Origin: Chloroflexota bacterium | Lineage (GTDB): Bacteria > Chloroflexota > Anaerolineae > UBA1429 | Reading direction: 5' to 3' | Assembly (NCBI GenBank): GCA_012515695.1 | Contig: JAAYXX010000204.1 | Location: forward strand, 1-12,153 | Length of the DNA: 12,153 nt | Shown here: one piece after another, positions 7,270-12,153 of the stretch | How positions within the stretch are numbered: position 1 is the stretch's first letter | Layout: each line of letters starts with the position of its first letter | Made by a program: the position numbers and the translations under genes | The notes under the pieces: generated by a model | What the model was told of the DNA's origin: nothing | The model's input: only the letters and a program-made list of their open reading frames with translations | Database searches by the model: none

Positions 7270-7430
7270 GGGCGGCAAGCCCCCTCTCCCCCTGGGAGAG
7301 GGGGCCGCCCGAAGGGCGGGGGGTGAGGGTCTGAGCGCCCAACCCCCCTCATCCGCCTCTCCGGGGCACCGGCATGTATGCCGCTTTCTCCCAGGGGGAG
7401 AGGGGGCGGCTCCGTAGGAGCCGGGGGTGA
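7270..7430. repeat. Two related GC-rich hairpin repeats, possible terminator of the upstream gene
   Basis: The first unit has an 11-bp perfect stem (7280-7290 with 7294-7304, loop CCT), a second stem CCGCCC/GGGCGG (7305-7310 with 7314-7319), then GGGGTGAGGG. The second unit near 7387-7430 has a CTCCC/GGGAGAGGGGG block, a GGCTCC/GGAGCC hairpin (7408-7413 with 7417-7422), then GGGGGTGAGGG. The layout is the same but the stem sequence of the small hairpin differs. The first hairpin starts within 20 nt of the glycosyltransferase stop, so it may stop transcription or protect the mRNA end, though no T-run is present. The type resembles dispersed repeats widespread in GC-rich bacterial genomes. Confidence 0.85.
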
Positions 7431-7516
7431 GGGAGGTGAGGGGGATTTGCTGGCGAGAAGATTCCTGTAGCCATTTACCTCACTTTAATCTATTTCCCAA
7501 AAGAGGCAGGTGACGG

Positions 7517-8641
7517 ATGCTAGAGATTCATGCCTGGATGCGAGAGGAACTGGAGCGGCGCAAGGCCCTGTGGCGGCGGCTGTGGGCCGGGCAGCCGGTT
7601 GAGCGCATCCCCCTGGATGTGCGCGTAGCCATCCCCACCGCGTACACCGTGCGCGAGCAGTTCCTCGACGGGGACAAACAACTCAAAGCGGCCCTCGCTT
7701 CGGCGATGGGCACATGGCAACTGGCCCCTTCCAGCGACTGGATCCCCGCCATGCGGCCCGACGTGGGCTGCTCCTGCCTGGCCAGCGCCTTTGGGTCCGA
7801 ATACTATTGGGGAGACAGCACCAGCCAGACACCGGGCGTCAAGAACAAGATCATCCACGATCTGGAAAGCCAGGTAGACGACCTGCCGATTCCCGACCCC
7901 TACCGCGACGGCTGGCTGCCAGAGGGATTGCGGCGGATTCGGCTGTTCGCCGAGGCGGGCGAAGGGTTTATTCCCGTGTCGTTGCTGGATGCCGCCGGAG
8001 GGGTGAACGTGGCGGCGGATTTGATTGGCGTCACCGAGCTACTGATGGCCTTTTACACCGCGCCAGAGGCTCTGCACAGGCTGCTGGACAAAATCCAGAC
8101 GCTATTTGTGGCCACCATCCGGGCCGGGATCGAGGCGGCAGGCGGCGAGGAGAACATCACCACCACCGACTTTCCCGACACCTGGTTCCCTGAGGGGATG
8201 AAGGGGCACGTGAGCGACGACATCAGCGCCAACTTTGGCCCCGATATCTATGCCGAGTTCTCTGCGCCCTATCATGCGCGCATCCTGGGCGAGTTTGGCG
8301 CGGGCGGGCTGCACAACTGCGGCCCCAACCCCTGTCATGCGGCATACGTGGCCCATCCCATCTCACCACGTTCCATTGACCTGTCGGACACCTACAGCCA
8401 CCAGGATTTGCCCAGGCTAAAGCAATCCCTCCGGAAAAAGGCGTTCATCTACCTCTACTGGGAGCGCGACCACGGCGACCCGGCAAGCTGGTTCCGCGCC
8501 GTGATGGAACAGATGGCGCCCGACGTGATCGTCGCGCCGGTGTTCAACCTGACCCCGCAAGACGAGCCGGAGCAGGTCATTCGCCAACTGCGTCCCATTG
8601 CGGAGGAATATGCGCGGCGGATGGACTGGGGCTGGGAATAA
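7517..8641 (+). CDS. Uroporphyrinogen decarboxylase/MtaA-like family protein
   Basis: This 374-residue protein has the TIM-barrel style of the URO-D family, which includes heme-pathway decarboxylases and the MtaA/MtbA/CmuA-type methylcobamide:thiol methyltransferases. The N-terminal PVERIPLDVR and the barrel strand GLHNCGPNPCH (265-275) support the methyltransferase side: His266-x-Cys268 matches the first half of the H-x-C-xn-C zinc site. The distal cysteine, expected about 75-77 residues later, is not seen; that strand reads APVFNL with Phe343, and no cysteine follows Cys273. Cys273 might substitute, or the protein may not bind zinc in the usual way. ATG 7517 has AGGCAGG about 6 nt upstream. 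TTTAAT at 7484-7489 could be a -10 element, but no good -35 is seen. It may work with the MttB-like protein upstream; true heme-pathway function is unlikely. Confidence 0.82.
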   Translation: MLEIHAWMREELERRKALWRRLWAGQPVERIPLDVRVAIPTAYTVREQFLDGDKQLKAALASAMGTWQLAPSSDWIPAMRPDVGCSCLASAFGSEYYWGDSTSQTPGVKNKIIHDLESQVDDLPIPDPYRDGWLPEGLRRIRLFAEAGEGFIPVSLLDAAGGVNVAADLIGVTELLMAFYTAPEALHRLLDKIQTLFVATIRAGIEAAGGEENITTTDFPDTWFPEGMKGHVSDDISANFGPDIYAEFSAPYHARILGEFGAGGLHNCGPNPCHAAYVAHPISPRSIDLSDTYSHQDLPRLKQSLRKKAFIYLYWERDHGDPASWFRAVMEQMAPDVIVAPVFNLTPQDEPEQVIRQLRPIAEEYARRMDWGWE

Positions 8642-8650
8642 CAAGCGCAC

Positions 8651-9649
8651 CTAGTGCTCGTGGGCCTGGGCGTAGATATGATAGGCCCGGCTATAGCTGA
8701 CGATGGCGTCCAGTGTCGAAGCGGTGGTGATAAAGGCAGCCGCTACCTGCGTGGTATAGCCGATAATCCTGGTGAAATCACCGGGCGTCAGGCCCAACTG
8801 CTCCCGCATCCCAAGCGCCATAAAGATGATGAGGAACTGGCTGCCGACCAGGGCTATCTCGCGGATGTGCAGGAAAAACTGGTGCTTGAACAGCAGGTTG
8901 AACAGGATCGTGGTTCTTTCCCGCATCACCTGCACAAAGCGCTCGCGGGCCGTCCCGCATCCCTTTTCGCTGATTGCGCGAATGCCAGAACCCGACGCTT
9001 CGCTCATTACCTCATATTGGGCATCGCGCAGAACGCGCAATTTCGAGTTGAACACGCCGGTCATGAGGATCGGTACGCTCAGGCTGGCCAGATAGGCCAG
9101 ACCCAGCAACCGATTGTAGGTCAGCAGGTTGCCGGAAACAACGAAAATCTTGATGATCACCGGCGTAAAGCTGCCCAGGATGTGATAGGTGGCGTTGGTG
9201 ATGCCGCTGACTGCGTTGACCACCCGGGTATGGGCCGCTCCGGCGCGCTCGGCATCAGAGGCGCTATCGCCATGCTCGGCCACCCGCAAGGTCAGGTCTA
9301 TTCGCGTCGTATAGTCCGTCTCGTAGAACATCTTGTGACGCAGGATCACATTGGCGCGAGAGATAGCCGGAGCCAGAGCACTGGCCCCCAGGAAAAGCCA
9401 GACGACATTCCCGATGTCTCCGCTTTGCAGGCCGTCCACGAACTGCCCCAGCAGGCTGACCGGCCACAAAGCGGCGATTTCCTGAAAAATAGTGACAATG
9501 ATAATCGCCACGCCAAAGAGCTTGTGCCCCCAGATGAGGCCCAAGACATCGCGCACAAAATGGTAATTCGGGTTGAGCTTCCATCGCTGAACGAGTCTGT
9601 TTGCCACACTCTTGGGTCGCAGGTCTATGCGGCCTTGGGCGTGTGCCAT
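8651..9649 (-). CDS. ABC-exporter-type transmembrane domain protein lacking an ATPase domain
   Basis: This 332-residue membrane protein resembles the six-helix transmembrane half of ABC exporters. Hydrophobic segments fall near residues 44-72, 80-103, 158-180, 183-204, 260-280 and 287-310, with long charged cytoplasmic stretches between them. The protein ends at YSRAYHIYAQAHEH, about where the linker to a nucleotide-binding domain would begin; no Walker A, signature or Walker B motif exists here or in the neighbours. Stand-alone six-helix ABC domains are known (the ABC_membrane_3 type), so it may be complete. ATG 9649 is preferred over GTG 9658 because GGGGGTGA lies just upstream. It converges on the URO-D-like gene with only 9 bp between stops. 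The long opposite-strand open frame is a shadow. It has its own strong promoter. Confidence 0.83.
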   Translation of the reverse strand: MAHAQGRIDLRPKSVANRLVQRWKLNPNYHFVRDVLGLIWGHKLFGVAIIIVTIFQEIAALWPVSLLGQFVDGLQSGDIGNVVWLFLGASALAPAISRANVILRHKMFYETDYTTRIDLTLRVAEHGDSASDAERAGAAHTRVVNAVSGITNATYHILGSFTPVIIKIFVVSGNLLTYNRLLGLAYLASLSVPILMTGVFNSKLRVLRDAQYEVMSEASGSGIRAISEKGCGTARERFVQVMRERTTILFNLLFKHQFFLHIREIALVGSQFLIIFMALGMREQLGLTPGDFTRIIGYTTQVAAAFITTASTLDAIVSYSRAYHIYAQAHEH

Positions 9650-9686
9650 GACGTTCACCCCCGGTTAGCAATTTTGGTAGATGCAG

Positions 9687-9714
9687 ATTGTAGCTCTTAC
9701 CATAGCCATGTCAA
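9687..9714 (-). promoter_or_regulatory. Strong sigma70-like promoter for the ABC transmembrane-domain gene
   Basis: Read on the minus strand, a consensus -35 TTGACA (9714-9709) and a -10 TACAAT (9692-9687) are separated by 16 nt. Transcription would start near 9680, giving a leader of about 30 nt with GGGGGTGA before ATG 9649. This is the best promoter match in the window and supports both the minus-strand gene and the shorter start. Confidence 0.7.
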
Positions 9715-9852
9715 CGCAAAATAGCAACCCCGGCAACAGCTCGGGCACAAGCAGCAAGCGAAAACCGCAAACATGGCAATAAGCATATGCCGTCCCAAAC
9801 TTACCCCTGTCCAGGGGCAATAGTGGCTTGTTCGTCCAGGCTGAGGAGCAAA

Positions 9853-9915
9853 ATGTGGGGGTTGGTGGCGCCAGTTGGCAACGCGGAACTATTGGTCAAA
9901 CACTGGCGTCCTTGA
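9853..9915 (+). CDS. Possible 20-codon leader ORF (speculative)
   Basis: ATG 9853 is preceded by a strong GAGGAG (9843-9848) and opens a 20-residue frame, MWGLVAPVGNAELLVKHWRP, ending at TGA 9915. It overlaps a region with short inverted repeats and stops about 60 nt before the start of the polytopic membrane protein. No homology is recognised. It could be a leader peptide or chance; GAGGAG also occurs by chance in GC-rich DNA. Confidence 0.2.
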   Translation: MWGLVAPVGNAELLVKHWRP

Positions 9916-9978
9916 GGACAGGATATGCCACGCACTCGGGCGACTACATCCAGCATCAACACAAAAGGAGATTGTCTA

Positions 9979-10665
9979 ATGCGGGTATTCGACATCATTG
10001 AAGAAATCTTGCGTAACCGGCACCACTTTTTCATCGAAATCCGCGACAAGAAGAACATCGGTCCCAAAATACGCGCTATGGCAACTGCCAGCATCGCGTT
10101 CCTGATCGTCTATGGCGCTGTGCTGGGGGCGAGCCACAGCCTGCTACAGTCACTCTCCTCGGCCATCAAGCTGCCCTTTCTCTTCTTTTCCACCCTGCTC
10201 ATCACCGCGCCCACGCTCTACTTTTTCCATGTGCTCTTTGGCTCCAACCAGAACATCTCCCAGAGCGTGGCCCTCATCCTGACCGCTATCACCGTCACGT
10301 CGGTGATTCTGCTGGCCCTGGCCCCTGTCACCCTGTTTTTCCTCGTGACCACGGGCAACTATGCGTTTTTCAAGCTACTCAACGTGATCATTTTCACCGT
10401 GGCGGGGTTTCGAGGCGTGGCGTTTCTGAGCGAGGGGTTGAGCATCGTGTCGGATAGCGCCGAAGGAGCGGGGAAACGGCGCAACATTATGCGGCTGTGG
10501 ATCGTGCTCTATGCGCTGGTGGGCACGCAGATGGTCTGGACCCTGCGGCCCTTTGTGGGCGCGCCCAGCCTGGAGTTTGAGCTTTTCCGCGACATTGGCG
10601 GCAACTTTTACACCAACGTCATGGCCAGCATTGGCGAGGTGTTGGGCTTTTGGGTGGTGCGCTAG
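9979..10665 (+). CDS. Polytopic membrane protein of unknown function
   Basis: This 228-residue protein has a charged cytoplasmic-looking N-terminus (FDIIEEILRNRHHFFIEIRDKKN is spread over about residues 4-26) and about five to six membrane spans, near 37-55, 64-84, 94-115, 117-145 and 170-190. The C-terminal stretch WTLRPFVGAP followed by FELFRDIGGNFY looks conserved; it is recalled from cyanobacterial and Chloroflexota membrane proteins carrying the doubtful database label actin-binding WH2 domain, and no actin link should be read into it. ATG 9979 has AGGAG (9966-9970) at 8 nt; an in-frame ATG at 9925 is a weaker option. Its stop codon overlaps the ribosome binding site of the next gene, so the two form an operon. 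Confidence 0.78.
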   Translation: MRVFDIIEEILRNRHHFFIEIRDKKNIGPKIRAMATASIAFLIVYGAVLGASHSLLQSLSSAIKLPFLFFSTLLITAPTLYFFHVLFGSNQNISQSVALILTAITVTSVILLALAPVTLFFLVTTGNYAFFKLLNVIIFTVAGFRGVAFLSEGLSIVSDSAEGAGKRRNIMRLWIVLYALVGTQMVWTLRPFVGAPSLEFELFRDIGGNFYTNVMASIGEVLGFWVVR

Positions 10666-10674
10666 GAGAGCATG

Positions 10675-11469
10675 ATGACGAACAATCAGCCACGCAATAG
10701 CCGCGAAACGTGGGAAAAGCTGCTCGACCTGCTGGTGGATGCGCTGGAAGAGCGCCAGGCCGAGCGCCGCGCCGCCACAACGCCCCAACCATCGCCCAAG
10801 CCCGCCACGGCTCCCGCTCCTGCCGCCGCGCCCCGCCCTGCTCCCGCGCCGGGCAGCGTGGCCCCGCAGCAGCCCAAGCCGCAACAGCCCAGCCCGCCCC
10901 CCAGCAAAAAGCGCGCCCCACAACCAGGCGAGGCGGATTGGGAGCCAGCGCCACGGGTAGCTTCCATCGGGTTCGGCCAGACCCTCAGGCGGCTCTTTCT
11001 GCTGGTGGCGGCCCTGGCCGTCATCGTCAATATCCCGCTGTTCCGCTATGGCGTCAGCCTGGCACGTGTTGCACCCGACGAGCGGGCGTTGGTCATCCGA
11101 GACGGTCTTTTGGTCAAGGGCGAGGGGCCTGATGTCTATGTGCTGGAAGATGGCGCGCTGCGCTGGATCAGCAGCCTGCAAGCGTTCGAGTTGCTGGGCT
11201 ACCAGTGGCACAACGTACACATGGTAGAAGACGCGTTTATCGCCGAGTTTCCCCAGGGCGAGCCTATCCATGTGCTGTTCAAGTGTCCCGACTCGGACCA
11301 TATCTACCGCATCGAGACGGGCTATAAACGGTGGATTCAGGACATCCCGACGTTCGAGGCGGAGGGCCATGTCTGGGATGATGTGCATATGGTAGATTGC
11401 GACACGCTGCGAGATATTCCAGATGGGCCGCCCATTCCAGAGGATGCTGGCGCACCGCCGCAGCCTTAA
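10675..11469 (+). CDS. Single-span membrane protein with Pro/Ala-rich linker and two C-terminal 46-residue repeats
   Basis: This 264-residue protein has four parts: a charged helix-like N-terminus (about 5-35, rich in Glu and Arg), a Pro/Ala/Gln-rich low-complexity linker (about 36-88), one hydrophobic span (about 104-123) and a C-terminal domain. That domain contains two gapless 46-residue repeats, 153-198 and 209-254, identical at 18 positions; shared residues include Tyr3, Gly8, Arg-Trp-Ile 11-13, Phe-Glu 19-20, Trp26, Val-His-Met-Val 29-32 and Pro-x-Gly 41-43. Similar VYVIE-G-KRWI repeats occur in bacterial surface or envelope proteins, often after signal anchors. Type II topology with the repeats outside is inferred. 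ATG 10675 sits 6 nt after AGGAG (10664-10668); ATG 10672 is possible. It is co-transcribed with the upstream membrane protein and ends before a strong terminator. Confidence 0.8.
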   Translation: MTNNQPRNSRETWEKLLDLLVDALEERQAERRAATTPQPSPKPATAPAPAAAPRPAPAPGSVAPQQPKPQQPSPPPSKKRAPQPGEADWEPAPRVASIGFGQTLRRLFLLVAALAVIVNIPLFRYGVSLARVAPDERALVIRDGLLVKGEGPDVYVLEDGALRWISSLQAFELLGYQWHNVHMVEDAFIAEFPQGEPIHVLFKCPDSDHIYRIETGYKRWIQDIPTFEAEGHVWDDVHMVDCDTLRDIPDGPPIPEDAGAPPQP

Positions 11470-11494
11470 GGGCTATACCCGGGTCCCTCAAGCT

Positions 11495-11527
11495 GCCGCC
11501 GCGACTCTCGTTGCGGCGGCGCGTTTT
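11495..11527 (+). terminator. Rho-independent terminator after the membrane-protein operon
   Basis: GCCGCCGC (11495-11502) pairs perfectly with GCGGCGGC (11513-11520); the stem can extend inward by a G-T and an A-T pair, leaving a 6-nt loop. TTTT follows at 11524-11527. It starts 26 nt after the stop codon of the two-gene operon and separates it from msrC. Confidence 0.75.
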
Positions 11528-11554
11528 GCCCTTCTGAAAGGGATGGGCTAACAT
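11526..11554 (+). promoter_or_regulatory. Candidate promoter for msrC
   Basis: TTGCCC (11526-11531) and TAACAT (11549-11554) are 17 nt apart, giving a moderate sigma70-like match. The -35 overlaps the T-run of the preceding terminator. The predicted start near 11561 gives a leader of about 25 nt with AGGAAAGGA (11572-11580). Supported by consensus only. Confidence 0.35.
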
Positions 11555-11586
11555 ACGGGGGAATTTGCACCAGGAAAGGACCCATC

Positions 11587-12054
11587 ATGATTGATCCGCG
11601 CCGAGCAGGGCGCTATGAGCGTATCTATGCCCAACTGCAAGAGCTTGTTGAGGGGAAATCGCCCAACCTCATCGCGGCGATGGCTACCATTTGCGCGGTG
11701 CTGCACGCCAAGATGCCCCATCACTTTTGGACCGGCTTTTATTTCGTGGCCGCCGACGATGAGCTGCACGTCGGCCCGTATCAAGGGGCGGTGGCCTGCC
11801 AGGTGCTACGCGGGCGAGGGGTCTGCCTGCACTGCGCCACCACCCGGCAGCCGGTGGTCGTGCCCGATGTCGAGCAGTTCCCCGGCCATATCGCGTGCGA
11901 TTCGCGCTCCAAGAGCGAGATCGTCCTACCCGTGATGGCTGGCGAGCGCGTGGTGGCCGTGCTGGACATAGATTCGGACAAGCTGGCCCAGTTTGACCAG
12001 GACGACGTGGCCCCGCTGGCGCAAATCCTCACCCTGCTTCAGCCCTACCTGTAA
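11587..12054 (+). CDS. msrC: Free methionine-(R)-sulfoxide reductase (fRMsr, GAF domain)
   Basis: This 155-residue single GAF-domain enzyme reduces free methionine-R-sulfoxide to methionine in the cytosol, normally with thioredoxin. The family core is well preserved: GPYQG (63-67), the three redox cysteines Cys71 (VAC), Cys80 (RGVC) and Cys104 (HIAC), FPGHIACD, the SEIVLPV strand with Glu111, and LDIDSD near the end. Spacings of 9 and 24 residues between the cysteines closely resemble the E. coli enzyme. An additional cysteine, Cys83, turns the second site into a Cys-x2-Cys pair, which is unusual. ATG 11587 is well supported by AGGAAAGGA upstream. The gene appears monocistronic, behind its own candidate promoter and after a terminator; the palindromic repeat starts directly downstream. 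Confidence 0.93.
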   Translation: MIDPRRAGRYERIYAQLQELVEGKSPNLIAAMATICAVLHAKMPHHFWTGFYFVAADDELHVGPYQGAVACQVLRGRGVCLHCATTRQPVVVPDVEQFPGHIACDSRSKSEIVLPVMAGERVVAVLDIDSDKLAQFDQDDVAPLAQILTLLQPYL

Positions 12055-12153
12055 GCGGCGGTAAAGATTGGCTATTTACTGCGGCAACCCGACGTGCCAT
12101 TGCGTAGGCAGTTGAAACTGCACCAACCCTTGCGTCGCCATGCATGGCGCGCC
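12055..12153. repeat. Second copy of the palindromic intergenic element (cut by window end)
   Basis: Positions 12066-12108 match 4894-4936 at 36 of 43 sites without gaps, and the match continues through the GCAGTT/AACTGC hairpin and CACCAACC. It has one 36-bp unit instead of two. The next hairpin, at 12136-12149, is the perfect palindrome CGCCATG/CATGGCG, replacing CGCCAAC/GTTGGCG of the first copy while keeping the stem and the following CGCC. As in the first copy, the element begins within a few bases of a stop codon. Confidence 0.9.

Larger units (their letters stand above)
9650..9978. other. Intergenic region between divergent genes (~329 bp)
   Basis: This lies between the minus-strand ABC-domain gene and the plus-strand membrane operon. 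It holds the minus-strand promoter (9687-9714), a small CCCCT/AGGGG hairpin near 9805-9818, a tiny possible leader frame (9853-9915) and a GTCCT/AGGAC hairpin near 9908-9919. No convincing plus-strand -35/-10 pair was found: TTGTTC near 9830 has only a poor -10 at 17 nt. No RNA gene was recognised. Confidence 0.6.

Noticed and set aside
6332..7342. 336-residue minus-strand open frame
   Set aside because: It is antisense to the membrane glycosyltransferase, whose hydrophobic segments and DE motif are clear; its own sequence is Gln/His-rich shadow.
7517..8641. True HemE uroporphyrinogen decarboxylase of heme synthesis
   Set aside because: The HNC zinc-type motif and the absence of heme genes nearby fit the methyltransferase-like branch better.
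8654..9724. 356-residue plus-strand open frame opposite the ABC-domain gene
   Set aside because: The minus frame has six proper membrane segments, a ribosome binding site and a near-consensus promoter; the plus frame shows no recognisable domain.

Overview
The window looks like a GC-rich, free-living bacterial chromosome. The best guess is Chloroflexota (Anaerolineae/Ardenticatenia-like), based on a non-pyrrolysine MttB homologue beside a uroporphyrinogen-decarboxylase-like methyltransferase, several families of hairpin-rich intergenic repeats, and a membrane protein type otherwise remembered from cyanobacteria and Chloroflexota. This is an inference from protein style; there is no rRNA or marker gene to settle it.

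Layout. Positions 1-307 are the end of a tandem array of about 92-bp hairpin units. A good sigma70-like promoter (319-347) follows, then a tight four-gene plus-strand operon (379-4878): an MttB-family methyltransferase, a class III aminotransferase and two different TIM-barrel sugar-isomerase-like enzymes, with gaps of 51, 13 and 2 bp. A roughly 240-bp palindromic repeat element (about 4881-5135) separates this from an Asp/Glu-racemase-family gene (5236-5901), a GT39-like membrane glycosyltransferase (5987-7264), a double hairpin repeat (7270-7430) and a URO-D/MtaA-like protein (7517-8641). All of these are on the plus strand.

The only minus-strand gene, at 8651-9649, is an ABC-exporter transmembrane domain with no ATPase, read from an almost consensus promoter. 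It is followed by an intergenic region of about 330 bp. Next come a two-gene membrane operon (a polytopic protein, then a Pro/Ala-rich single-span protein with a duplicated 46-residue C-terminal repeat), a strong terminator, and a free methionine-(R)-sulfoxide reductase gene (msrC). A second copy of the palindromic element begins 3' of msrC and runs off the window.

How it may work together. The MttB-like and URO-D-like proteins are the two enzyme types at the two ends of corrinoid-dependent methyl transfer. With a PLP aminotransferase, a racemase-fold enzyme and two isomerase-fold enzymes, the left 8.6 kb suggests catabolism of an N-methylated amine or amino-acid-like compound. No corrinoid-binding protein is present here, and the URO-D-like protein seems to lack the distal zinc cysteine, so classical methyl transfer is uncertain. 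The most striking non-coding signal is the palindromic element, whose small hairpins keep their stems by paired base changes between copies.
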